Shown here: positions 17,625-26,387 of the stretch, piece by piece | Layout: every line of letters starts with the position of its first letter | Position numbering within the stretch: position 1 is the first letter of the stretch | Assembly (NCBI GenBank): GCA_948467735.1 | Contig: CAOKFN010000014.1 | Coordinates: forward strand, 1 to 64,000 | Reading direction: 5' to 3' | Length of the DNA stretch: 64,000 bases | Source of the DNA: an uncultured bacterium | GTDB taxonomy: Bacteria; Bacillota; Clostridia; Lachnospirales; Lachnospiraceae | The notes under the pieces: model-generated | What the model saw: only the letters and a program-made list of their open reading frames with translations | Database searches by the model: none | Told to the model about the DNA's origin: nothing | Program-made: the position numbers and the translations under genes

Positions 17625-18944
17625 CTATCCCTGTCTCCCATCCCGATTTCCCGCCTGTGGATGCTCCGGTTCCCCTTGTATCACGGCCGCCAGAAAATCG
17701 TTGACGGATAAAAAATGCCGAAATCCCCTGTCCATCAAGCTGTGAATCAGCTCTTCCTGACTGCCCTCCCTTACGGCGGCAATGATAAGGGGCGCGTCCG
17801 TCTCCGGCCTCCAATCGTCTATGGCCTTCACGGGAAGCCCCATAAACTCCCCTCCGGCGTCGCTCTTTTTCGTCACAAGACAGACGGACGCCGTATCTAT
17901 TTTGCTAAGCTCCAGAAATTCCCTAATCTTCATGGCGAAATTTCCTTTGCCGTAAATTGCGATTTCCTTCCATTCCCGAAGCCCCTCCGCAAGCCCTCTC
18001 CGGTACATGGCAAAATTCAGCGTATTCGGCCTGTCCTCATCCACGGACGCCGTTTTCCAGACCATATGATCATAATGCTTGGGCCCGTCTTCTATCATCC
18101 TAGTCAGAAATGCAAGCAGACGACTCTCCCAGTCAAAATCATAACCCCTCCTCATAGGACTCTGCATCACCATGTATTTGGCCAGCTCCGCGTCCTGATC
18201 CACCCGCTTTACCTCCTCTATCACCGCGTCAAAATCATTGTCAAATTGATTACAGTCAATAAAGGCCCTCCGGTTAAATTCCTCGGCCGCTCTCGGATTC
18301 CCGTAATAGATGGGAATGGAACCCGCCAGAAAAGGCTGTACCAGCTTCTCCGTGGTATATCCGTCCATCAAGGTATTCTCAAAAGCAATGGTAAACTTAT
18401 AATTTCTCAAAAATCTGATCTTTCCCCCATACCAGTCGCCGTCCCATCTGGAGGGAATCGCATCCGAATCCATATTATTCAGCACCATGCCGGGACAGTC
18501 CACCCTCTTATAAGCCATGAGCTTTTGACAGAACTCTTTCCTGAGAAAAGCCCCGCTGCCGGCAAACTCATTGGAATAGACAAAATTGCAGAACTTTCTG
18601 GCATCCATATCAATATCCGCAAATCCGCTCCTGTCCTGTATGGAGGCATCCATTCCTATGGCAGACAGCGGCAGGCGCAGGTAGCGGGGTTCAAAACACA
18701 TGGGATCAAAGCCGACGGCATAATCGCACTCGTTAAAATTCGGGCTGAAAGGCTCCGATGTATAAAACAGCTTTGTGCAGTCATATTTCAGATGCTCCCT
18801 GCCCCACACGGAATAAATCAGGAAATCCGGCTCCTCGGAAATGACCACGTCGTACTTTTTTCGCAGCAGCCTTACAATCAAATTTTCCTGCTCGCTTACC
18901 CTTCCGGAATTAAAATCAACCGTTTTGACCTTGATCGTCTTCAT
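17625..18944 (-). CDS. GT10-family alpha-1,3/4-fucosyltransferase with YGAG module
   Basis: Residues about 60-300 are a GT10 domain. The family signature is plain: KFTIAFENTLMDGYTTEKL followed by VQPFLAGSIPIYYGNPRAAE, the GDP-fucose binding helix and loop. Residues about 323-425 form the YGAG module (EIAIYGKGNFAMKIREFLEL, then GGEFMGLPVKAI and APLIIAAVREG). It is a soluble cytoplasmic enzyme without a signal peptide and would transfer fucose from GDP-fucose to the growing oligosaccharide. The ATG at 18944 follows AGAGAGGA by six bases. No GDP-fucose synthesis genes are in the window. Confidence 0.85.
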   Translation of the reverse strand: MKTIKVKTVDFNSGRVSEQENLIVRLLRKKYDVVISEEPDFLIYSVWGREHLKYDCTKLFYTSEPFSPNFNECDYAVGFDPMCFEPRYLRLPLSAIGMDASIQDRSGFADIDMDARKFCNFVYSNEFAGSGAFLRKEFCQKLMAYKRVDCPGMVLNNMDSDAIPSRWDGDWYGGKIRFLRNYKFTIAFENTLMDGYTTEKLVQPFLAGSIPIYYGNPRAAEEFNRRAFIDCNQFDNDFDAVIEEVKRVDQDAELAKYMVMQSPMRRGYDFDWESRLLAFLTRMIEDGPKHYDHMVWKTASVDEDRPNTLNFAMYRRGLAEGLREWKEIAIYGKGNFAMKIREFLELSKIDTASVCLVTKKSDAGGEFMGLPVKAIDDWRPETDAPLIIAAVREGSQEELIHSLMDRGFRHFLSVNDFLAAVIQGEPEHPQAGNRDGRQG

Positions 18945-19071
18945 ATAAAATCCTCTCTGCGCACTTTATAAGTTCCCGTAAACCTATTTCTATGGCCCAG
19001 CCCTTTGATAAACGATTTGGCGCTGCCCTGCAAATCCGCCGCATCAACAAAACTGTCCGTCCCGGCAGGTT

Positions 19072-21621
19072 TTATTCTCCCTCCCCGCGCGCCGCCATGC
19101 TTTCATTCACTTCGCCGCCCGCAGCGTTTACCCTGTCCTTCAGCTGTGTGGTGCTGATTCCTTCCGTATACGGGAAAAATACCAAATCCGCCCCGTGCAT
19201 CTGGAGAAATTCCTTTTTCGCCATCCATTTCGGATCCTCCGCGTAATCGCTGCCGGAAAACTGCACGTCAAACCGATACCTGCGAAACGCCTCGTCCGTA
19301 TCCCCGTTGTTCAGCGGTATCTCCACCGCCTCGTCCACATACCTGCAGGCGCGCACAATGGCAATGCGCTCCTCAAAGGGAATCTGCGGACGGGACTTTT
19401 TATGCCTTATGACGCCCTCATCCGTGACAACGCCCACAATCAGATAATCGCACTGCTCCTTCGCCCGCCTGAGAAGATTGAGATGCCCTATATGGAAGAG
19501 GTCAAACACTCCCGCAGCATATCCCACATGATATTTCCGGCTCCCCTCCACGGCCGCTTCCCTTACAGGCAGTACTCCCTCCCTCCTTGCCGGAGCCGGT
19601 TTCTCCCATGTCTCCCCCCGCCTTCTCATGGCGGAAAATACCTCGTCATAAACTGCATTCGGGTCAAATACACTGAAATTCGGAATCCCCGCCCTGTGCA
19701 GCTGTTTCACTATGGGCCCATAATTTCTAACACAGACAATCACCTTGTACTCCGCCGGATTCATCTCCCTTAACGCGGCGGGGGGCAGCACCGGCAGACC
19801 GTCAACCTCCGTTCCCCAGCGGCTTTCGTCATTATCCAGATACCCGCTCACAGGATATTCGCGATATCTCTCCCGGAACCGTTTCGCATATCTCCCGGAA
19901 CCGAACAGATACAGCCTGCGGCCTATGGTGTGGTGGAAAATATCTTTGAAAATCAAAGGATACGCTTCCTCCGAATAATTCATCCGCCTGCGGTTCTCCA
20001 AAACGACGCCCGCCTCCCGCCTTCCTTCTTTAAAATAATCCGAAAGCCCGTCGTCATCCCGCAGGATATTTAAAAAGATGCCGATAAATTGATAGAATAA
20101 ATCCATATGCTTTATCAGACCATACCGCTCAAAAAGCTCCCTCCTCGGCAGAATCCTGTCCAGCTGTTCATTAAATTTATAGATAAATTCAATGGTTCTA
20201 AGGAGAATCGCCTTCGCCGGAACATTCTCAAGGAACAGCTCCTGATCATAAAATACAAAAGCGCCGTCACAGTAAAAGCAGTTTAAGGAAACCAGATCAA
20301 GATATCCTCTCTTAAGGATAACGCCCAGCTCCTCCCTCTCTTCCTCAGAACCGAACGCAATCCTCTTCCACTTTTCCCTGCCCGGATCGTCCTTCTTCCT
20401 CTTCTCCCAGCCCGGCTCAAACCGCTCCCAGTTTACCTTTGTCCCATCCGCCCGCTCCGAAGAATTCAAGATAATCTCCCAGAAAATATCCAGCTGAGCC
20501 AAAAACGCCTTCTTATCCCGCTGTAACAGCTCCCTGAAATAATCGTTTGCCGGAATTCCCGATATGTACGGCATCACAAAGGCGTCCTCTTTCAGCTCGG
20601 CAGGAATCATCCTGACCCCATGGGCGGCCAGATACTCATTATTGTCCATCAAATGCCGTAATTTCACCTTTCCGGCCTCGTACAGCGCCCGCTTCTCCAC
20701 CAAGCCGTCCCTCCGGAGAATAGACGCCATGGCGTTTTCCCTCCCCCGTTCCCCGGAAAGCGTGACCTGATAGGCGGACGGCGGCGCTTCCTCCAGCGGG
20801 CACTCAATCCAAAAGCCGTCTGCCATCCCATGCAGCAGTCCATTTGCCAGCAGGGAGGGGTACAGCTCTTCTTCAAACAAAAACACCGTATCCGGATTGT
20901 TATATTCCGGGAAAATCCTGATATCAAGGGACTCATTCGGCACATAGTCCTCCGCCAGCAGAAGCTGAGGATTGGATATTCTGGGAAACACGGAGAAAAA
21001 GTGACGCCTCTTAAATCCCGCTTCCTCCAAAAATCCCGCAAGCTCTGCCTTGGCATACGCCCTCCCCTTCATTTCTTCCCGCTCCCACGGAAGCAGATGC
21101 GTATAATTTTCCACGCCGTCATAATTTTTCCCGCTGAAAGCATCCTGATCTCCGCAGAAATAACGGATTCCCAGCCGATTGTCGGCCGCCAGCAGAAGTT
21201 TCCCGCCCGGTTTCAGCCGCTTCCGGATATTTTTTAAGACCTTCGCCGGATTTTTCGCATACTCAATTACATCCACCGCGGCGATAACGTCATAAGCTTC
21301 GCTGTTCTCTTCGACCTGCCCCTCATTCCCATTAGCCCCCTCCGCACTCACCCTTTCCTGACCTGTACCGCGCCGCCCGTCCGTATAAGCCGCGGCCTGT
21401 CCTTCCTTCCCATGAACTCCATCCCCATTCCCGCCGTCCATGCCGTCCAATGCTGCCAGCGGCAGACGGCTTACGCATAATCCTTTCTCTTCCAGCGCCT
21501 CCGCTATCAGCGCACTGTTCCCCTGCCCATTTACAACACATGCCGCTTTACTTTCCCGCCCGATTTCATACCATTTTACTATGGCCCCCGGCAGCTCCCT
21601 TCGCCTCTGTTCTGCTGTCAT
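19072..21621 (-). CDS. four-part protein: methyltransferase, kinase-like, YGAG module, cytidylyltransferase
   Basis: 849 residues. Part 1 (to about 210) is a class I SAM methyltransferase-like domain (VIAAVDVIEYAKNPAKVL, LKPGGKLLLAADNRLGI). Part 2 (about 290-500) has a kinase-like look with FVMPYISGIPANDY and CDGAFVFYDQEL, a possible HxD/DxE-type phosphotransferase core; the assignment is tentative. Part 3 (about 565-670) is a YGAG module (RLYLFGSGRYAKRF, SGYLDNDESRWG, GLPVLPPAAL). Part 4 (about 690-840) is a TagD/glycerol-3-phosphate cytidylyltransferase-type domain (GVFDLFHIGHLNLLRRA and GISTTQLKDR). It could make a CDP-linked donor and modify or phosphorylate a glycan unit; the combination is inferred from domains only. 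A repeated ribosome-site-bearing segment lies just upstream. Confidence 0.78.
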   Translation of the reverse strand: MTAEQRRRELPGAIVKWYEIGRESKAACVVNGQGNSALIAEALEEKGLCVSRLPLAALDGMDGGNGDGVHGKEGQAAAYTDGRRGTGQERVSAEGANGNEGQVEENSEAYDVIAAVDVIEYAKNPAKVLKNIRKRLKPGGKLLLAADNRLGIRYFCGDQDAFSGKNYDGVENYTHLLPWEREEMKGRAYAKAELAGFLEEAGFKRRHFFSVFPRISNPQLLLAEDYVPNESLDIRIFPEYNNPDTVFLFEEELYPSLLANGLLHGMADGFWIECPLEEAPPSAYQVTLSGERGRENAMASILRRDGLVEKRALYEAGKVKLRHLMDNNEYLAAHGVRMIPAELKEDAFVMPYISGIPANDYFRELLQRDKKAFLAQLDIFWEIILNSSERADGTKVNWERFEPGWEKRKKDDPGREKWKRIAFGSEEEREELGVILKRGYLDLVSLNCFYCDGAFVFYDQELFLENVPAKAILLRTIEFIYKFNEQLDRILPRRELFERYGLIKHMDLFYQFIGIFLNILRDDDGLSDYFKEGRREAGVVLENRRRMNYSEEAYPLIFKDIFHHTIGRRLYLFGSGRYAKRFRERYREYPVSGYLDNDESRWGTEVDGLPVLPPAALREMNPAEYKVIVCVRNYGPIVKQLHRAGIPNFSVFDPNAVYDEVFSAMRRRGETWEKPAPARREGVLPVREAAVEGSRKYHVGYAAGVFDLFHIGHLNLLRRAKEQCDYLIVGVVTDEGVIRHKKSRPQIPFEERIAIVRACRYVDEAVEIPLNNGDTDEAFRRYRFDVQFSGSDYAEDPKWMAKKEFLQMHGADLVFFPYTEGISTTQLKDRVNAAGGEVNESMAARGEGE

Positions 21622-21913
21622 ACTGTACTAACTCCCATCTGCCCGCCAAAGCGGGCGTACAAATCAGGATATGTGAAAGGCCTTTTTCACATTAACTCCC
21701 ATCTGCCCGCTTCGCAAGAGGACGCGCCTCCCCTTTTGGGGCATATCAAATAAGATGTGTAACATATTTTCTCCCATTAGATTCCGCTCTGCGGAGCCTC
21801 AAATCGTCATGCCAAACACCATGCTCCGGCATTTTTCGATGTGAAACTGCATACTTGTCCGCAAAACAGCCATTGCTGTGAACATAAACCGTCACATCCG
21901 TCAGAGCTTCTTT
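21622..21913. repeat. intergenic spacer with an 18-bp direct repeat
   Basis: The 18-base sequence TAACTCCCATCTGCCCGC occurs at about 21629 and again at about 21684 on the plus strand. On the minus strand it contains GGGAGTTA, the probable ribosome binding site of the 849-residue gene, so that site is duplicated. The first copy continues into a GCCCGC...GCGGGC hairpin. No gene is supported in the rest of the 290-base gap. Confidence 0.55.
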
Positions 21914-23314
21914 TCACACCTGCTCCCGCATAAATAAATTCGTACATCCGAAAGCGTTCAAGGGAAGCCTGTATACGGATATATTCTCCTCCCTGATTCC
22001 ACTCTCCCTCAGCTGCCGCGCTATCTTCTCCGGACAGGCTCTGTTCGCCGCCAGATAATGAGCCTCGGGATAACGCCCAAACGCCTCTTCCGGCGGCAGG
22101 ATTTCATATCCCTGAAAGATACCGCCCCATTTTCCGCGGTCATTGTCGCAGACGGCCGCAATGTTCTCCAGACCGTTCATTCTGAGAAGACAGAGGGCAA
22201 ATTGGGCCGTCTTACCCGCACAGAAAAGGACGATCTGTTTTTTACCAGCCATTTCCCGGACAAAATTATCATAGATATCATAGTCCGCCTTGGCTTTAAT
22301 CCCAATGTAAGCCTCATAGGCCTCCGGCTGCTCCGTGAACAGGCGCATCTCTATCCAATGGGCCGGAAACATTTCCTCCTGCTTTAAAAGTCCCCGCTCC
22401 CGATCCCTGATGATAATCTCCCTGAATTCCTTCAGCGCCGACAAAACCCCCTCGTCCGGCAGACTATGCTCCCGAAACGTGGTATAAGGAGAAAGCGCCA
22501 TCATCACCGTCTCCCTTGCCATAAAAGCCCGCCTTGCCCTGTCCGTTATGCCGTATTCCTCCATCCTCCTGCGCAGATACCTGCACTCCTCCAGATTGAA
22601 CCGCGCAAAATTTCGATTGTATGTGGATGCGGCGGCGTTATCCCTCCTATATCGGTAGAAATAATTCTTTAAGAACATTCCCCGCCGGAGATTCATATCC
22701 GTCAAATACCGAAAACCGCAGTCCTGAAAAGCCGCTCCCGGACTTTCATTTAACCTGACATGAAATTCCCGCAAAAACGATACCTTATAGATTCCGTTCC
22801 ATATGTAAACGTCCGGGGACAGCTCCTTTTCCACAAAATACCGGGAAGAAATGATCTGATCCGTGTCGTTCAAGGGCTGTTCCAGAAGGTATCGTTCCCC
22901 CTCATAGGGCGTGACCATGGTGTAAAAACCTGCTTTTACATAGTCAAGGTCATTTTCGACCGCCGCCTTGTACAATACCTCGTACATATCGGAACCAATA
23001 CAGTCGTCCGTCTCCACAATTCCCAGATAATCCCCCCTCGCCATATCCATGCCCAAATTGATTTGATAGCCGTAGCTTCTTTTATCCGATCTGACCAGCC
23101 GGATGCGGCTGTCCTGCCCTGCGTATCTCTCCAGAATTTCCCATGTGCCGTCCGTGGAACCAGCGTCTATGCACAATATTTCCAGCGCGCGGAACGTCTG
23201 TGCCAGCACGCTCTCCATGCATTCTTCAATATATTCCGCCACATTTAAGGATGGCAGTATGACCGATATTTTAACATCCATTCCTCCGTCCACCTTCCCT
23301 GAACCCTCTCTCAT
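21914..23314 (-). CDS. GT2 glycosyltransferase with C-terminal YGAG module
   Basis: The GT-A domain at residues 14-250 has KISVILPSLNVAEYIEECME, DAGSTDGT and VETDDCIGSD (the DxD-like metal site). A helical middle region follows, then the module at about 357-455 (QIVLFCAGKTAQFALC, AVCDNDRGKWGGIFQGYEIL and ENISVYRLP). There is no membrane segment. It closely resembles the next gene in the glycosyltransferase core, so the two are probably duplicates that transfer different or successive sugars from nucleotide donors. Confidence 0.85.
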   Translation of the reverse strand: MREGSGKVDGGMDVKISVILPSLNVAEYIEECMESVLAQTFRALEILCIDAGSTDGTWEILERYAGQDSRIRLVRSDKRSYGYQINLGMDMARGDYLGIVETDDCIGSDMYEVLYKAAVENDLDYVKAGFYTMVTPYEGERYLLEQPLNDTDQIISSRYFVEKELSPDVYIWNGIYKVSFLREFHVRLNESPGAAFQDCGFRYLTDMNLRRGMFLKNYFYRYRRDNAAASTYNRNFARFNLEECRYLRRRMEEYGITDRARRAFMARETVMMALSPYTTFREHSLPDEGVLSALKEFREIIIRDRERGLLKQEEMFPAHWIEMRLFTEQPEAYEAYIGIKAKADYDIYDNFVREMAGKKQIVLFCAGKTAQFALCLLRMNGLENIAAVCDNDRGKWGGIFQGYEILPPEEAFGRYPEAHYLAANRACPEKIARQLRESGIREENISVYRLPLNAFGCTNLFMREQV

Positions 23315-23434
23315 CTAAAACCAACGCCAAAAGCCTGCTGCACGTCCAGTCCTTCCTCCAAGCCAAATCAAAAAACTGCTTCCCGTCCAGCGTCTCATCC
23401 AAGTAAAGCCGCCTTTCCGCCCCAAAGCTTCCTC

Positions 23435-24787
23435 TCATATCCCCTGCGGCATATCAAACACCCTTTCTTTGGGGATTCCCAGACCTTCCAGCTGCCCTAG
23501 CACTTCCCCGGCGCCTTCCCTCATAGCCAACAGCACCACCCCGTCTTCCCTCGCCAGCACTTCCTTCAGGCTCGGCGGCGGCATGACGGGAAAACCGAAC
23601 CGTCTCCCCCCATGCAGCTCCTGCCTGTTGTCGCTAAAACCAATGATGGGAATATGATTCCTATCGCAGAAAAGCATCAGCCTCTCTCCCCGCATGCCGC
23701 ATCCGAATATGACCGCCGAACGGCTTCCCGTCCTATGCAGAAGCTCCCGCACGGGTTTTTCTTTTTCTTTCTCCCATTCCATCATCATCCGGGCATGCTC
23801 CTCCCGAGAGGCAAGCAGAAGCGTCAGCCTCTCCCACAATTCTTTTCCATACATACCTTCCTGCAAAAGCCCGCTGTCAATCCCATAAGAAACCTGCCCT
23901 TTTAACCACCCATACGGCTTTTCCAGCCTCTCATTCCTCCATTCCCCATGAAGCTTCGATAATATCTGCTCATATTTGGTGAGAAAGGAAATGCTCATGG
24001 TAAAATAATAATAGCTCCTATGTTCTCCTCTTAAATTCTCAAGAAAATCCCGCCGTCCATTCAGCCAGCGAAATTCCTCTTCATAAAACGCAAGCCCCTC
24101 CAAAGCCCCCGACGAAGCCGCCTCCCGCCCCTGCCTGTACCGATAAAAGCTCTCGTCAACATATACCGCCCTTCGGGCATAGGTCTTCACCTGCTGCAAA
24201 AAACCCATATCCTGAAACGCCGCCCCGGGGGATTCATGGAGCCGTATCCTGCTGGCATTCAAAAATTCCCTCCGGTAAATCCCCTTCCACAGCACATAGT
24301 CGGCGGCCCGCAGCCGCGCAATCTGATCCGGCCCAAGAACCTGCCCATACTGCTTCCGGCCTTCTTCGTCCGGAAAAAGCCGCTGCCTGACCGCATAATC
24401 ATACCCGCTCTGCAGCCTTGTCACGGTATCAAAATCCCCGGCGGCATAGTCCAGCCCATCCGCAGCCGCCCGCTCATACAGCCGCCGATACATATCCTGC
24501 TCTATCCAGTCGTCGGTTTCCACCACGGCAATATATTCGCCCTCCGCGCAGTCCAGCCCCATATTGACCTGCCGCCCATAGCTTTTCATGCCGCTGTGCA
24601 GCAGCTTCACCCTTGCATCCCTTTCAGCACACTCCTTCAATATTTCCGCCGTACCGTCCGTGGATCCTGCATCCACACAGATGATTTCCAGCTCCTCCAG
24701 CGACTGGTTTACCACGCTGTCCATGCATTCCCCGATATAATCCGCCACATTCAGCGACGGCAGAATCACCGATACCTTTGCCTTCAT
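23435..24787 (-). CDS. GT2 glycosyltransferase with C-terminal YGAG module
   Basis: The frame is open from 24805, but the ATG at 24787 (MKAKVSVILPSLNVADYIGE) has GGAGGT ten bases upstream and matches its paralogue's start. The GT2 core reads VDAGSTDGTAEIL and VVETDDWIEQD. The module at about 353-450 reads SAVIFGCGMRGERL, then GFSDNRQELHGGRRFGFPVM, VVLLAMREGA and GIPKERVFDM. This copy lacks the usual Ala in GAG (GCG). It is a soluble enzyme in the cytoplasmic glycan assembly line. Confidence 0.85.
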   Translation of the reverse strand: MKAKVSVILPSLNVADYIGECMDSVVNQSLEELEIICVDAGSTDGTAEILKECAERDARVKLLHSGMKSYGRQVNMGLDCAEGEYIAVVETDDWIEQDMYRRLYERAAADGLDYAAGDFDTVTRLQSGYDYAVRQRLFPDEEGRKQYGQVLGPDQIARLRAADYVLWKGIYRREFLNASRIRLHESPGAAFQDMGFLQQVKTYARRAVYVDESFYRYRQGREAASSGALEGLAFYEEEFRWLNGRRDFLENLRGEHRSYYYFTMSISFLTKYEQILSKLHGEWRNERLEKPYGWLKGQVSYGIDSGLLQEGMYGKELWERLTLLLASREEHARMMMEWEKEKEKPVRELLHRTGSRSAVIFGCGMRGERLMLFCDRNHIPIIGFSDNRQELHGGRRFGFPVMPPPSLKEVLAREDGVVLLAMREGAGEVLGQLEGLGIPKERVFDMPQGI

Positions 24788-24835
24788 CTTTCGCCAGACC
24801 TCCATGAACTTGCTGTAAAAACCATTCCTGCCTTT

Positions 24836-26302
24836 TCACGACTGCCACATTTCTTCCAGCAGCCCCTCCCAGAACGCCCCCAAATCCAACCCCGCCTGCC
24901 GATGCCAAATTGTGTCATGGGCGTTTTGTCCCATCCACCCAAGCAGATCACGGTCATCATGCAGGCGGCAGATTCTGTCCGCCAAAGCATCCATATCCCC
25001 AATTCCCACAATATATCCATTGTATCCGTCCGTGACGTCATCCGCCGCTCCGGATACATCCGTCAGCACTGGAACCGCCCCGCCCGCCATGGCCTCCGAC
25101 TGGGAAATGCTGTGCCCTTCTCTTTCCGAACAGCTGACCATAATATCCTGCCCGCGCCAGAATAACGGAATCTCCTTCCTCTCCATATATCCTGCAAGCC
25201 TGATACACTCCTGCAAGCCCTCGGCCCTTATCCGCTGCCGCAGGATATCCATATATTCCCCGGTTCCCGCAATGTCCATCCGGAATCGGACGCCCCTCTC
25301 CCTCAGCTTTGCCGCCAGCACCGGCAGTAAATCCACCCGCTTCGACACTGTCGTTATCCTGCCGGCATACCCGATACGCAAGTCTGCCCCCTCCCCGCTC
25401 CACGTTCTGTCCATCCTCTCTTCACAGGCCGCTTTCCATTCCAAACGGCACAGCCTGCCCCTATCCATGCCGGAAGCCAATAGCTTCTCCTCCATGCGGG
25501 AGCTGATGGTCAAATACTTGTCAATATACTCGCTCCATAAACCATACGCTTCATAGTACAGCTCGTCATCACTATGCTGCACGGCGGCAATTCTGACCCT
25601 GTCCGGATATAATCTCTTGGCAATACATGCCGACCAGAAGATATTCTGGGGGAAATTACACACAATGGTACAGGGAAGGTTCTCAACTATTTTGCGTAAG
25701 CACAATTCCACCTTCTCCTTCTCCCCGCAAAGCTTCCCATCGTATAAAACCTCAACCGGACAGGTATTATCCACGACACAGGCTCCCGCCGCATCCGTAG
25801 TCAAATACACTCCCTGACAGCCCTTCTCTTTCAACACCTTGGCCAAATCGTAAACCCATGTTTCAACGCCTCCCAGAACCAATCCGTTCTGCAGGTCATA
25901 CAATACCTTCCTTCCGCCCAAAGGGCTGTCCGGCTTTGCTGCCTGCCTCAAATCAAAAATATCCGGAACCGCATTATACAGAAGATGGTTGATAAAATTA
26001 TGATAGCCGACGACAATTTTGCTTTCCGCCACTCCAAGGCTTAAAAGCTGCCAATGTACTTCCTCCTCCCTGCCGCATGTGATAAAAATAGCATCAAAGG
26101 ACATATTCTCCAAAGAATCCGGAGGATACACCCTAATTCCCTCACATAAGCTTCCGCACAGCGCCCTGTTATTATCTATGATCCCTTTGGGCGCGACTTT
26201 GAACTCTTTGAAATATTCCAGCCAATACCTTCCCATTTTTCCCGCGCCGAAGAACAAGATATCCGCGCATTTCAATGTATTGCTTTCTTTATTACCCATC
26301 AT
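24836..26302 (-). CDS. YGAG module followed by GT4 glycosyltransferase
   Basis: The module is N-terminal here (about 10-105: ADILFFGAGKMGRYWLEYFK, GIIDNNRALCGS, DAIFITCGREEEVHWQLL). Residues about 130-480 are a GT-B glycosyltransferase of family GT4: NGLVLGGVETWVYDLAKVL near the N-domain, LRIGYAGRITTVSKRVDLL at the domain junction and SCSEREGHSISQSEAMAGG, the donor-binding E-x7-E block. Donor and acceptor are unknown. Its position between GT2 genes supports a role in chain extension. Confidence 0.86.
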   Translation of the reverse strand: MMGNKESNTLKCADILFFGAGKMGRYWLEYFKEFKVAPKGIIDNNRALCGSLCEGIRVYPPDSLENMSFDAIFITCGREEEVHWQLLSLGVAESKIVVGYHNFINHLLYNAVPDIFDLRQAAKPDSPLGGRKVLYDLQNGLVLGGVETWVYDLAKVLKEKGCQGVYLTTDAAGACVVDNTCPVEVLYDGKLCGEKEKVELCLRKIVENLPCTIVCNFPQNIFWSACIAKRLYPDRVRIAAVQHSDDELYYEAYGLWSEYIDKYLTISSRMEEKLLASGMDRGRLCRLEWKAACEERMDRTWSGEGADLRIGYAGRITTVSKRVDLLPVLAAKLRERGVRFRMDIAGTGEYMDILRQRIRAEGLQECIRLAGYMERKEIPLFWRGQDIMVSCSEREGHSISQSEAMAGGAVPVLTDVSGAADDVTDGYNGYIVGIGDMDALADRICRLHDDRDLLGWMGQNAHDTIWHRQAGLDLGAFWEGLLEEMWQS

Positions 26303-26387
26303 ATGCCTTCCCTGTCCCTACTCCCATTTTCCGCGGATGCTTCCATACTTCCACCAAAAACTTCCATGGGCAAAATTTTAATCCCCA

